This document shows, piece by piece, positions 50,784 through 60,053 of a DNA stretch of 64,000 nucleotides (the first letter of the stretch is position 1; each line of letters begins with the position of its first letter). Made by a program: the position numbers and the translations under genes. The notes beneath the pieces were generated by a model. The model saw nothing but the letters and a program-made list of their open reading frames with translations, ran no database searches and was not told where the DNA came from. This DNA is from Nocardioides solisilvae (GTDB lineage Bacteria; Actinomycetota; Actinomycetes; Propionibacteriales; Nocardioidaceae). The stretch lies in NCBI RefSeq assembly GCF_003194625.1, contig NZ_QHKX01000002.1, positions 496,001 to 560,000 of the forward strand. Direction: 5' to 3'.

Positions 50784-52771
50784 TGCGACAGCTGCTCGTC
50801 CGCCTCCTGGTGCTCGGCACCCTCCTCACCGGGACGTCGTACGTCGTGTGGCGCTGGGGCTGGTCGGTCAACTGGGAGAACTGGTGGATCGCGGTGCCGC
50901 TGGTGGTGGCGGAGACCTACGCCCTGGTCGACGCCTACCTCTTCGGGCTGACCGTCTGGCGGATCAAGGTGCGCGGGGACGCCCCTCCCCCGCCCGAGGG
51001 CGCCACCGTGGACGTCTTCATCACCACCTACGACGAGCCCGTCGAGATGGTGATGAAGACCGCCGAGGCCGCCCGGCGGATCCGCTTCCCGCACAGCACC
51101 TGGGTCCTCGACGACGGCAACCGCCCCGAGCTGGCGGCCGCCGCCGAGCGCCTCGGCGTGGGGTACCTGACCCGCAGCGAGGACTGGACCGACCGGCCGC
51201 GTCACGCCAAGGCCGGGAACCTCAACAACGCGCTCTTCGCCACCGACGGGGAGTTCATGCTGGTCCTGGACGCCGACCAGGTCCCCGACCCCGCGATCCT
51301 GGACCGGACGCTGGGCTGGTTCCGCGACGACCGGGTGGCCCTGGTGCAGACTCCCCAGTGGTTCACCAACGTCACCGACTCCGACCCGCTGGGCAGCCAG
51401 GCGCCCCTCTTCTACGGTCCCATCCAGCAGGGCAAGGACGGCTGGAACGCCGCCTTCTTCTGCGGCTCCAACGCCGTGCTGCGGCGGGAGGCCCTCATGC
51501 AGCTGGGCATCGTGGGCTACGTCCGCGAGGTGGGGGCCGCCGTGGAGGACGCGCTGCGCACCTCGCGCCGCATCCTCGCCAGGGCCGCCCGGGCGGCACG
51601 GCGCACCGACCCGGCGCTCGCGCGCGACCTCGAGCAGCTGCGCGAGTCGGCCCGGCAGGGCAGCCGGGACCTGCGCGCGGGCACCCCCGTCGCCGAGGTG
51701 ACCTACGCCTTCCAGCAGGCCGTCGACGGCGTCAGCCGCGGCGCCGTCGAGCGCGACTTCGCCGGCATCGCCGAGGACCTGGCCGCGATCGGGGAGCTGC
51801 CGGTCGAGGTCGACCAGGAGATGGGCGCGCTCGTCGTGGACGACGCCGCCCTCGACCGCCTCGCGGAGCGGGAGTGGTCACCCCTGGGGGCGCTCGAGTC
51901 GGTTCGCGCCCTCGCCCGGGCGGTCGACGTCGACCGCGGTGACGAGGCCCAGCCGATGATGCCGCTGGCCACCGTCTCGGTCACCGAGGACATGGCCACC
52001 TGCATGCGGCTGCACGCGCTCGGGTGGCGCTCGGTCTACCACCACGAGGTGCTGGCCCACGGCCTGGCTCCCGAGGACCTGCGGACCATGCTGCAGCAGC
52101 GGCTCCGCTGGGCGCAGGGCACCCTGCAGGTGCTGCTCAAGGAGAACCCGCTCGTGCAGCGCGGGCTCACCGTGGCCCAGCGCCTCATGTACTTCGGGAC
52201 GATGTGGAGCTACCTGTCGGGCTTCGCGGCGGTGGCGTTCATGGCGGCCCCGGTCTTCTACCTCTGCTTCGGGGTGCTGCCCGTCAACGCCTACGGCATG
52301 GAGTTCCTGCAGCGGTTCCTGCCCTACGTGGTCCTCAACCAGCTGCTCTTCCTCGTCGTCGGCTACGGCGTGAAGACGTGGCGGGGCCACCAGTACAGCC
52401 TCGCCCTCTTCCCGCTCTGGATCCGGGCCTGCACCACCGCCGCGGCCAACGTCTTCCTCCGCCGCCCGCTCGGCTTCGTGGTGACCCCCAAGACCCGGCA
52501 GGCCGGCGGCGGCTTCCCGTGGCGGCTGATCTGGCCCCAGCTGCTCGCCACCGTGGTGCTGGTCACCGCCTGCGTGGTCGGCGTCGTCCGGCTGTGGACC
52601 GGCTCGGCCACCAGCACCATCGGGACCGCGGTCAACGTGGTCTGGGTGGGGTACGACCTGCTCGTGATGAGCGTGATCTACCAGGCGGCGCTGCACCGGC
52701 CGTCCGACGAGGAGCACGGCGCCGGCATCCCGGCACACGTCACCACCACCCCCGAGGAGCTGGAGAGCTGA
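50783..52771 (+). CDS. cellulose-synthase-like family 2 glycosyltransferase with helical insertion
   Basis: A 662-residue membrane GT2 polysaccharide synthase. Two TM helices (about 5-22, 33-58) precede the catalytic domain with DVFITTYDEP, VLDDGNRP (D110-D111), VLDADQVPD (D163-D165), TED (401-403) and QQRLRW (438-443), the D,D,D,Q(Q/R)xRW signature. At least four TM helices follow. Between CGSNAVLRR (228-235) and the TED motif sits a helical insertion of about 150 residues (roughly 243-395) where BcsA-type enzymes have about 20. The PilZ domain is absent, so c-di-GMP control by that route is not expected. It is translationally coupled on both sides to partner-switch genes. Confidence 0.88.
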   Translation: MRQLLVRLLVLGTLLTGTSYVVWRWGWSVNWENWWIAVPLVVAETYALVDAYLFGLTVWRIKVRGDAPPPPEGATVDVFITTYDEPVEMVMKTAEAARRIRFPHSTWVLDDGNRPELAAAAERLGVGYLTRSEDWTDRPRHAKAGNLNNALFATDGEFMLVLDADQVPDPAILDRTLGWFRDDRVALVQTPQWFTNVTDSDPLGSQAPLFYGPIQQGKDGWNAAFFCGSNAVLRREALMQLGIVGYVREVGAAVEDALRTSRRILARAARAARRTDPALARDLEQLRESARQGSRDLRAGTPVAEVTYAFQQAVDGVSRGAVERDFAGIAEDLAAIGELPVEVDQEMGALVVDDAALDRLAEREWSPLGALESVRALARAVDVDRGDEAQPMMPLATVSVTEDMATCMRLHALGWRSVYHHEVLAHGLAPEDLRTMLQQRLRWAQGTLQVLLKENPLVQRGLTVAQRLMYFGTMWSYLSGFAAVAFMAAPVFYLCFGVLPVNAYGMEFLQRFLPYVVLNQLLFLVVGYGVKTWRGHQYSLALFPLWIRACTTAAANVFLRRPLGFVVTPKTRQAGGGFPWRLIWPQLLATVVLVTACVVGVVRLWTGSATSTIGTAVNVVWVGYDLLVMSVIYQAALHRPSDEEHGAGIPAHVTTTPEELES

Positions 52772-53103
52772 TGCAGATCGAGAAGAGCGTGACCGACGGC
52801 GTCACCGTCCTGCGCTGCGACGGACGGCTGACCATGGTCGCTGCCCCGGCCCTGCGGTCCGCCGTCGAGGAGGCGATCGGCGGCGGCGCCCGCCGCCTGG
52901 TCGTGGACCTCTCCACCGCGCCCTTCGTGGACTCCTCCGGCCTGGGCGCCCTGGTCAACGGGCTCAAGGCGGCACGGGTCGCCGGCGGTGACCTGCGGAT
53001 CGCCGGGGCCTCCGAGCAGGTCCTGTCGGTCCTCAGCCTGACCAACCTGGACCGGGTGCTGAAGCCCTACGCCGGCGTCGCGGAGGCCCGCGATGGCTGG
53101 TGA
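52771..53103 (+). CDS. STAS-domain anti-anti-sigma factor (RsbV-like)
   Basis: A 110-residue single STAS domain. The fold order VTVLRCDGRLTMVAAPALRSAVEEAI, RRLVVDLSTAPFVDSSGLGALVNGLKAARV and DLRIAGASEQVLSVLSLTNLDRVL is typical of RsbV/SpoIIAA. The phosphorylatable serine is expected at S55 in VDSSGLG. When dephosphorylated it should bind the RsbW-like kinase. ATG 52771 overlaps the glycosyltransferase stop (TGATG) and its end overlaps the kinase gene by 11 nt. The cognate PP2C phosphatase and kinase are both in the operon. Confidence 0.92.
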   Translation: MQIEKSVTDGVTVLRCDGRLTMVAAPALRSAVEEAIGGGARRLVVDLSTAPFVDSSGLGALVNGLKAARVAGGDLRIAGASEQVLSVLSLTNLDRVLKPYAGVAEARDGW

Positions 53104-53506
53104 GGCCGACGACGGGACGCTGAGCCTCACGGGGTGGGCGGTCCCCGAGGGCCTGGCGAGCCTGCACGCCCTGCTCGAGCAGGGCCGCGAGGCGCACTCC
53201 GAGATCGACCCCGAGGCGTTCATGATGCTGGAGACGGCCGTGGTCGAGCTGGCCAACAACGTCGTCGAGCACGGGCGCCCGCGCGGCGAGCTGCGCTGGA
53301 CCTTCACCCTGCGGGTCCTGCCCGGCCTGCTCGAGGGGGTGCTCGCCGACGACGGGCAGGAGTACGACGGCGACCTCGACGCCGCGATGCCCGACCCCCT
53401 GGCCGAGTCCGGTCGCGGGATCGCGCTGGCCCAGGCCGCGCTCGACGAGCTCCTGCTGGAGCGCGAGGACGGCCACAACGTCTGGACGATGCGGCGCCGC
53501 TACTGA
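53093..53506 (+). CDS. RsbW-like serine kinase/anti-sigma ATPase
   Basis: A 137-residue GHKL-fold ATPase of the HATPase_c_2 type. The N box is ETAVVELANNVVEHG (47-61). The G1 box is degenerate (LADDGQEYD, 85-92) and the G2 box is ESGRGIALAQAAL (105-117). Relatives phosphorylate a STAS partner and sequester a sigma factor. Here the STAS partner overlaps it by 11 nt, but no sigma gene is present. The output may therefore be a distant sigma factor or the glycosyltransferase itself. The final residues NVWTMRRRY are typical for the family. Confidence 0.87.
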   Translation: MAGEADDGTLSLTGWAVPEGLASLHALLEQGREAHSEIDPEAFMMLETAVVELANNVVEHGRPRGELRWTFTLRVLPGLLEGVLADDGQEYDGDLDAAMPDPLAESGRGIALAQAALDELLLEREDGHNVWTMRRRY

Positions 53507-53534
53507 GCCATGCCCCGGAGGTCAGCGGCGGAGG

Positions 53535-54980
53535 TCAGCGGCGCGGAGCCGGCACCTGGGCCTGCACGCCACACACCCACCGGACCAGGGCGCGCAGCCA
53601 TGGCGGTCCCGCCCACGGGGCGGTGCACAGCTCCTGCCACCAGGGCGGGGGCGGCTGGGTGCCCGTCGAACGCTCCAACCGGGCGTCGACCGGCGTGCCG
53701 TCGGCGCGGACCCAGCGGGCGTCCTCCTCGCGCGAGGCGCCGTCGTACCACTGCGTCGGGTAGCCCTCGAGGGCGAAGGAGACCCGGTACTCCAGGTCGG
53801 TCCGGGCGCGGAGCTGCCACCGGCCGTCGGCCGCGGTCGTGGTGGTGCCGCCCTCGAACATCTGCCCGCTCCCGGGCGCCCGGCCCTCGAGGGTGACCGA
53901 CACCCCCGCCAGCGGCTCGCCCGCCGGGCCGGTCACGAGCCCGCCCATCACGGGCGCCCGGCGCAGGTGCACGTCCGCCACCGCGTCGGTCCCGCCGGCC
54001 AGCTGGACGGCTCGCGCGTCGGACAGCGCGGCGGCGTCGAGGTGGAACGCCGGCAGGAGCTCTCCTCCCCCGTCGTCCTGCGGTGCCGCCTGGACGTAGT
54101 AGGTGCCGGGCGGCAGCGCGGTGACCTCGTAGCGTCCCGCGCCGTCGGTCGGGCGGAACGAGCCCGGCGCCACCTCGCGCGCCACGCCCTCGGCGTCGGC
54201 CCGGTAGAGCCGCACGAAGGAGGGGACGCCGGTCCCGTCGGCGGTCACCTGTCCGCGGATCGTGTTGTCCGTGGCCGCGGGGGCGGCCAGCGCGAAGTCG
54301 AGGGGCTCGCTCCGCGGCACCGCGACGAGGTCGGCGGCCTGCCACTCGGCGGCGTCCTGGTGGTACTCGGCCGCCCAGCGGTCCCGGTCGTCGGGGCTGA
54401 CGGAGACGTAGAAGGACCCGTCGCCCGTCCCTGCGTAGGCGGGGAACCGGTAGGCGCCCTGCGCGTCGGTGCGGACGCTCGCGACCGTCGCCAGGCCCGG
54501 GGTCGGGCCCTTCACCTGCAGCGCCACCGTGGCGGCCACGGGTGCACCGTCACCGGTGACCCGGCCGGCCAGCAGGGTCGCTGTGTCGTCGAGCACGAGG
54601 TCCACCACACCGGGACCCGTCACGACCGCCTCCAGCTCGACCTGCGGACCGAAGGGCCGGTCCGGCGGGGTCACGAGGACGTCGTAGCGACCCACCGGGA
54701 CCTGCACGGAGTACCCGCCCTGCGCGTCGGTGGTGGTGTACGCCGCGGTCGCCCGGCCCCCGCCCTCGGCCGGGACCGTGAGCTCTAGCGAGGCCCCCGG
54801 CACGGGCTCCCCGGAGGAGGCGAGCGTCAGCGTCCCGGTGACGTCCACCGGGGCCACCTGGGCGCCCGCGGCTCCCGCCGAGCCCGTCAGCAGTCCCGCG
54901 ACCAGCGCGAGGAGCAGCCCGACGACGCCGACCCTCCCCGGACGTCCACGACCTGCACGCGCGACAGCACGGTCCTCCAT
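53535..54980 (-). CDS. secreted protein with repeated carboxypeptidase-regulatory-like Ig folds
   Basis: A 481-residue exported protein. A signal peptide (RVGVVGLLLALVAGLLTGSAGAAGAQ) is followed by four or more beta-sandwich repeats of the CarboxypepD_reg type. Each has a G-x-V-x-(7-20)-P-x-A-x-V pattern and YxV/LPPGxY ends (VDVTGTLTLASSGEPVPGASLEL; IRGQVTADGTGVPSFVRL; YEVTALPPGTYYVQA; MGGLVTGPAGEPLAGVSVTL). The C-terminus is Trp/Pro-rich with two Cys. It probably acts as a surface adhesive or structural protein. ATG 54980 has GGGAGGG upstream. TAGCGT (55035-55030) is a likely -10; a leaderless GTG at 55022 is an alternative start. Confidence 0.78.
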   Translation of the reverse strand: MEDRAVARAGRGRPGRVGVVGLLLALVAGLLTGSAGAAGAQVAPVDVTGTLTLASSGEPVPGASLELTVPAEGGGRATAAYTTTDAQGGYSVQVPVGRYDVLVTPPDRPFGPQVELEAVVTGPGVVDLVLDDTATLLAGRVTGDGAPVAATVALQVKGPTPGLATVASVRTDAQGAYRFPAYAGTGDGSFYVSVSPDDRDRWAAEYHQDAAEWQAADLVAVPRSEPLDFALAAPAATDNTIRGQVTADGTGVPSFVRLYRADAEGVAREVAPGSFRPTDGAGRYEVTALPPGTYYVQAAPQDDGGGELLPAFHLDAAALSDARAVQLAGGTDAVADVHLRRAPVMGGLVTGPAGEPLAGVSVTLEGRAPGSGQMFEGGTTTTAADGRWQLRARTDLEYRVSFALEGYPTQWYDGASREEDARWVRADGTPVDARLERSTGTQPPPPWWQELCTAPWAGPPWLRALVRWVCGVQAQVPAPRR

Positions 54981-55109
54981 GTGGCCCTCCCAAGCCCGGG
55001 CCCGTCCCGAGACGAGCCTCACCCGCCGCACGCTAGGGCATCGGGAGCCCGCTGACCATCCCCCGTCCGCCCCGGCCCCCGACGCGCGGACGGCCGCGGC
55101 GGGAACCGG

Positions 55110-57212
55110 TCAGACGGGCCAGCTGGACGTCGACCAGCTCAGGCGGCCCACGGCGCGCAGCGTCGTCCGCTCGAGCTGCCAGTGCTGGTGGTTCACGACG
55201 TCGCCGCGCATCCACAGCTGGCCGACGTTGTTGCGCGCGACCTCCACGCTCCCCACCAGGCCCGCGAGGTGGGAGGCCATCTCGTGGTAGGCCCGGCGCT
55301 CCGTCCACGCCTCCGCTCCGAGCAGGGCCCGGTTGAGCGCGAGGAGCCCCTCCGTCTGCAGCGCGTAGACGGGGTCGGTGGCGAGCTGGAGGGGGTCGAC
55401 CGTGAGCCGGCTCGTGGGGCCGTCCGCCCCGCCGCCGATCCAGACGTGCGTTCGGGTGTCGGGGGCGGGCAGCTCGAACCCCGCGATCCGCAGCGCCCAC
55501 GCGAGCTTGCCGCCCGCCTGGTTCTTCATCGCCGAGGAGCAGAACTGCGCGTAGTGGTGGTCCGTCCCCCGGACCGTGGCCCGGGCGGCGACCGAGAGCC
55601 CGTAGTGGACGTCGCCCGAGAGCACCACGAGCGGTCGCACCCCCAGGTCCTGCGCGATCGTCATGAGGTCCAGCCGGCTGCGCGGGTTGGCGCTCCACGA
55701 CTCGAAGTCGACCGCCGCGGGGGCCACGTACCCCAGGGGCTGCAGGACCGACTCGATGTCCTCCAGCCCCCAGACCGGCGAGGGGGCCAGCACGATGGCG
55801 GCGCGGTCGACCTTGCGGGCGGCCGTGAGCCGCTGGCGCACGACCGACCGCCCGCCCGCGTCCAGCAGCCGCGGCGCGGTGGTGGCGCGCGGCATCGGCA
55901 CACCGTCGACGACGTCGTAACCGGTGGTGGGGGCGCGGCGCGTCCGGGTGTCGAGCACCACGGTCCGCGGGACGGTCGGGGCCACGAAGCCCCAGTCGGG
56001 GTGGTCGTCCAGGACGCGCAGCGCCCGGTCCCCGCCGTTCCCCGTCCGCATGTAGTCGGCGACGGCCGTCCCGAACGGGTCACGGAACTGGGCCGGGTCG
56101 TTGCCCCACGCCTGGAACGCCCAGTAGCTGGCCAGGCCGTGCAGCAGCACGGTGCGCCCCAGCGCGCTGCGCCGCGCGTGCTGCACCCACCGCGGGTTGA
56201 GGTTCCAGTCGTCGGTGACCTCGTGGTCGTCGAAGACCATGTAGGTCGCCACGTTGGCCAGCACGCGCCGCATCGACGCCGAGCCCGTGCGGGAGTCCCG
56301 CACCGACCTGAGCTGCTCCTCGTACGCCGTCGCCCACTCCGCGACCGGCGGTCGCTGGCGGTGGTCGACCCGACCCCAGGTCTCCCCCATCGTGGGCAGT
56401 CGCGCCGGCCAGGTGTCGGGGTTCCAGGAGAGCAGGTAGGCCGCCACCCACTCCCCGAGGGTGAGCAGGTGGTTGGCGGCCTCGCCCGAGGTCAGGTGGC
56501 CGACCCCCTCGACGAGGCGCTGCCGCCCGTGCACCGGGATGCGGGAGGCGTCGGCGACACCGGGGAGCCGCTCGACCCGGCCCAGCACCTGGGCGCCCAA
56601 GGCGTTGAGGTGCCCGACGAGCACGTCGGAGACGTCGTCGGCGTACACCTGGTCCCCGCCCAGCAGCAGGGTCTGGGGCCGGTGCCGCGGGTCCCGCGCG
56701 TACCGCTCGAGCAGCCGCTCCAGGACCGGGGCGTTGTCCGTCCCCGGGCCGTGCAGCTTGCGACAGCTGCCGTAGAGCACGTGGGCGGGGGTCCGGGTCC
56801 CCTGCACGACGAAGGTCGGCAGCGGCAGGCCGGCCAGCACCACGGTCGAGAGGTCGAGCAGGTCGCGCAGCCGGCGCTGTCGGCCACCCGCCTCGATCAC
56901 GTCGTAGGCCAGGAGCGTGTCGGTGGGCAGCGGGGTGGAGGTGCCGGCGGTCCCGCGCAGCAGGTGGACCCAGAGGCGGTCGCCGAGCTGCAGGGACCGG
57001 GCCGCGGGGGCGCCGCCGACCGCCTGGCCGCCGCCGAGACGGGGACCCAGCGTGGGCCCGCCCCGGCCGGCGACCACGGCGTGCAGGTGCAGCTCGGGCT
57101 GCTGCAGCGGCTCCGACGTGGCCAGCCAGACGTGCACCTGCTCGGCCTCCGTCCGCCTCAGCACCGGACCGCACAGCACCGTCGGCAGCGTGGCCAGGGC
57201 CTGGCCCGGCAC
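55110..57212 (-). CDS. PhoD-like metallophosphatase
   Basis: A 700-residue protein whose central and C-terminal parts match the PhoD/alkaline phosphatase D metallophosphatase fold. Metal and active-site motifs: LYGSCRKLHG, LLLGGDQVYADDVSD, MVFDDHEVTDDWN and LVVLSGDVHYGLSVAA. The N-terminal 200 residues form a separate beta-rich region (VHVWLATSEPLQQPELHLHAVV). No Sec or Tat signal peptide is visible, unlike classical secreted PhoD, so it may be cytoplasmic. GTG 57212 has GGGAGG/GGAGG upstream and starts 26 nt after the large unknown gene, so the two form one unit. The C-terminus YHEMASHLAGLVGSVEVARNNVGQLWM looks like a further fused domain. Confidence 0.82.
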   Translation of the reverse strand: MPGQALATLPTVLCGPVLRRTEAEQVHVWLATSEPLQQPELHLHAVVAGRGGPTLGPRLGGGQAVGGAPAARSLQLGDRLWVHLLRGTAGTSTPLPTDTLLAYDVIEAGGRQRRLRDLLDLSTVVLAGLPLPTFVVQGTRTPAHVLYGSCRKLHGPGTDNAPVLERLLERYARDPRHRPQTLLLGGDQVYADDVSDVLVGHLNALGAQVLGRVERLPGVADASRIPVHGRQRLVEGVGHLTSGEAANHLLTLGEWVAAYLLSWNPDTWPARLPTMGETWGRVDHRQRPPVAEWATAYEEQLRSVRDSRTGSASMRRVLANVATYMVFDDHEVTDDWNLNPRWVQHARRSALGRTVLLHGLASYWAFQAWGNDPAQFRDPFGTAVADYMRTGNGGDRALRVLDDHPDWGFVAPTVPRTVVLDTRTRRAPTTGYDVVDGVPMPRATTAPRLLDAGGRSVVRQRLTAARKVDRAAIVLAPSPVWGLEDIESVLQPLGYVAPAAVDFESWSANPRSRLDLMTIAQDLGVRPLVVLSGDVHYGLSVAARATVRGTDHHYAQFCSSAMKNQAGGKLAWALRIAGFELPAPDTRTHVWIGGGADGPTSRLTVDPLQLATDPVYALQTEGLLALNRALLGAEAWTERRAYHEMASHLAGLVGSVEVARNNVGQLWMRGDVVNHQHWQLERTTLRAVGRLSWSTSSWPV

Positions 57213-57238
57213 GGCTCCTCCCTCCCCCGCCCCGCCGC

Positions 57239-59770
57239 TCAGCTCCCGCCGGCGATGTCGAGGCGCTCGTAGACGAAGCCGTCGGTCGGCAGGGTCACGT
57301 CGAACTCGTCGACCACCGGGAAGATCCCCTCCGGCTGGGCGGGGTCGATCCCCGCATCGGCGACCGCCGTGTCGGCGGTGACGTACTCCGGGCCGTCCAC
57401 GCCCAGGCCGCCCTCGGCGGCCCGGCGGGCCGCGATGGCGTCGAGCACGCCCTTGAGGGGCTGCTTGTCCGGGTCGTAGCCCCGCTCCCCCTCCACGTGC
57501 GTCGCCAGCCACGCCAGGGCCTCCCGCTCGCGGCCCTTCCTGATCGGCAGGCAGGCCCTGATCCAGGGGCTGTTGATGAACTCGTTGCGCCGGGTGTCGC
57601 CGTCCAGCTGGATCATCCAGCCGAGGCTCGAACCCATCGGGGCGGGCTCGGAGTCGGCCGTGATCGCGTACTCCGACCGCGCGAGCCCGGTCGCCACCGG
57701 GGCGTACCGGGGCCGCCACCACGACGGGTGCGTGTAGGTGAACATCGACTCGATGTCGAAGAAGCGGTGGAAGTACTCGATCTCCAGCGGGGTCGGCATC
57801 GACGGGTCGTCGCCCCGGCCGAAGAGCGTGGAGATCATCCGGTTCAGGACCTCGTAGCGCTCCTCGCGGCGCAGGTCGGCCGGGGGCCGGGTGCGGATCC
57901 GGCTCGTCTCGGTGATCAGCGCCTTCTCCCGCTCGAACTGCTGCTGGAGCCGGGCCTCGTCGGCCTCGGCACGCAGCGCCTCGACCTGGTCCTCCCAGGC
58001 GGCGACGACCGCCGGGCTGGGCTCCCACTGGTAGGTGTAGGTCAGGCTGACGCTGGCCGAGTCGCCCTCGAGGATCCCGATCTTCACGGTGTAGGTGCCC
58101 GTGGTCGCGTTCCAGGAGGCGTCCCACTGCATGCCGTTGCGCGGGGACGGCGCGAGGTCGTCCTTGCCCCCGCCCTCGAGGTCGGTGATGGAGTCGATGG
58201 CCACCGCCTTCACCGTCCGGCCCGACCCGGCGGCCACGACGAGCGTGACGAAGAAGGACTTCTTCGACGCGTCCCACCCGACGTCGGAGCTCGTGGTGCC
58301 GGTGTCGGTCCCGCCGGCGGGCCGCGGCGGGGAGCCGGGCGGCACGTCGGGCTGCGCCACCTCGGAGGGAGTCCGGAAGTGGACGAAGCGGCTCCTGGCC
58401 AGGCCGGTGCCGGGCTCGCAGACGTAGACCTGCCACACGAGCTGGGGGCCGAGGTCCTGGACCTTCACCCGGACCCGGCGGAGCACCCGCCGCAGGCCGT
58501 AGCTGACAGGGTCCGCGGAGTCGTTCCGGATCACCCGCCGGGTCATGCTCGAGCTGGTGATCTCGGTGACGTCGCGGGTCTTGAGGGTGAAGGTCTTCGT
58601 GATCCGCTCGGAGGCCCGGGTCGTGACCTCCTTGAGCCGGCGGGAGGTCTCCTCGCGGCTGCGCTGGCTGGAGACCTTCATGTCGGCCGACGCCTCGGCG
58701 GACGCCTGCCACACCCCGACACCGCCCGAGGCGCTGACCGACATCGCGGCGGAGGAGTCCCGCTGGATCATCGAGGAGACCTTGTCGGAGACCTCGTCGA
58801 GGTTCTTCACCTCGCTCGCGATCTCGCTGACCTCCTCGGAGCCCTGCTCGAGCTGCTCCTCGTGGATCTGCTTGCGGGAGGACTCGTAGACGACCTCCAG
58901 CGTCTCCAGGGGCGCGACCGTGAAGGCCTGCTCCAGCGGACCGACCCCCTCCTCGACGTTGAAGTAGAGCTGGCGGTAGAAGTGCGCCACCCCGACCGGG
59001 GAGAGCGCCTCCTCGACCTTCACGGGGATGAAGGCGAAGGACTTGTCCTTCAGGTACGGGTTGAGGTCGAGGACGAGCTTGCGGGGGTCCGCGGCGAGCG
59101 CCTTGTCCACCGCCTCCACCAGGGCACCGAAGATCTGCCGCCGGACGACGGGCAGGTCGAAGTCGTCCGGGAGCGTCCCGATCTGCGGGTTGAGCACGAC
59201 CGGGACGGTCTGCACGGCGCTGTAGGAGGCGATGTCCTCCGGCGACGTCGTCTTCGAGATCTCCACCCGGCGGCGGCCGAGCGCCTTGGCCAGGTCCCGC
59301 CCCGCGACCCCCACGGAGGCGACCGCCTCCGCGGCGGCTGCCCGCCGCTCGTCACCGGCGACCTCCACCACCTTGCTCAGCCCCGCGGTCACCCGCCGCG
59401 TGACGCCGCGGGCGAAGCCGATCCGCCCGATGGTCACCGGGTCGCCGACGACCTGTGCGTCGTCGGCCCGGGCCACGAGCCCGCTGGGCAGGCTGACCCC
59501 GTCGGCGTCGTACGCCGAGGGGTTGACCTGTTCGCCGGCGTACCGCAGCTTCTTCAGCCCGCGCACGCCGGCCCGTTGCCGCGGCGTCCCGCCCATCGCG
59601 ATCGCGAGCGGAAGGTCCGACATCTGCTTGAGCTTGGGCTGGCGGGTCGCCAGGTCGGTCGAGATCGCCGAGAGCCCCCACAGGGAGACCCAGCGCAGGA
59701 TGAGCGGTTCGTAGGTCGCGACGGTCAGGGTCGCGTACGCCTCGGTGAAGCGCTTGAGCTCAGTGGTCAC
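57239..59770 (-). CDS. large protein of unknown function (843 aa)
   Basis: I do not recognise this protein. It has no signal peptide. The first 250 residues are alpha/beta. Residues about 285-400 are strongly helical and polar: EVVYESSRKQIHEEQLEQGSEEVS, then a Ser/Ala-rich segment MSVSASGGVGVWQASAEASADMKVS, then an Arg-rich helix. This patterning recalls membrane-binding or pore-forming proteins. A beta-sandwich-like domain follows (SFFVTLVVAAGSGRTVKAVAI ... GTYTVKIGILEGDSASVSLTYTYQWEPS). A coiled coil (WEDQVEALRAEADEARLQQQFEREKAL) comes next, and a last domain contains IEYFHRFFDIESMFTYTHPSWW. GTG 59770 follows GGAGG. It is co-transcribed with the PhoD-like gene. Confidence 0.7.
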   Translation of the reverse strand: MTTELKRFTEAYATLTVATYEPLILRWVSLWGLSAISTDLATRQPKLKQMSDLPLAIAMGGTPRQRAGVRGLKKLRYAGEQVNPSAYDADGVSLPSGLVARADDAQVVGDPVTIGRIGFARGVTRRVTAGLSKVVEVAGDERRAAAAEAVASVGVAGRDLAKALGRRRVEISKTTSPEDIASYSAVQTVPVVLNPQIGTLPDDFDLPVVRRQIFGALVEAVDKALAADPRKLVLDLNPYLKDKSFAFIPVKVEEALSPVGVAHFYRQLYFNVEEGVGPLEQAFTVAPLETLEVVYESSRKQIHEEQLEQGSEEVSEIASEVKNLDEVSDKVSSMIQRDSSAAMSVSASGGVGVWQASAEASADMKVSSQRSREETSRRLKEVTTRASERITKTFTLKTRDVTEITSSSMTRRVIRNDSADPVSYGLRRVLRRVRVKVQDLGPQLVWQVYVCEPGTGLARSRFVHFRTPSEVAQPDVPPGSPPRPAGGTDTGTTSSDVGWDASKKSFFVTLVVAAGSGRTVKAVAIDSITDLEGGGKDDLAPSPRNGMQWDASWNATTGTYTVKIGILEGDSASVSLTYTYQWEPSPAVVAAWEDQVEALRAEADEARLQQQFEREKALITETSRIRTRPPADLRREERYEVLNRMISTLFGRGDDPSMPTPLEIEYFHRFFDIESMFTYTHPSWWRPRYAPVATGLARSEYAITADSEPAPMGSSLGWMIQLDGDTRRNEFINSPWIRACLPIRKGREREALAWLATHVEGERGYDPDKQPLKGVLDAIAARRAAEGGLGVDGPEYVTADTAVADAGIDPAQPEGIFPVVDEFDVTLPTDGFVYERLDIAGGS

Positions 59771-60053
59771 GTCTGCCTCCTCGCAGTGTCATGCCAGGAG
59801 GCTCGTGTCCGGTCCAGTTCCCCCGAGTCGTACCTGGCCGACCTCCAGTCAGTCGCATGACGCACCACCGCGTCCATCACCGATATCGGGTAACGCCGTG
59901 GTGGGACGGCGCGGTCCCATCGCCGACCCCCTCGCGGGCCGTCGCGCGAGGACGGACGACGGCTCCGTCTACACTCCGGGCAGGGTCGGAGGCCTCGAGC
60001 GAGCGACGACGACGTCACTCCTGTCGTCCTTCGCGCCGGAGCCGGCGACCCGT

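Noticed and set aside
59767..60018. 83-codon minus-strand frame upstream of the 843-residue gene
   Set aside because: No ribosome-binding site or recognisable domain, and the sequence composition is like other shadow frames.
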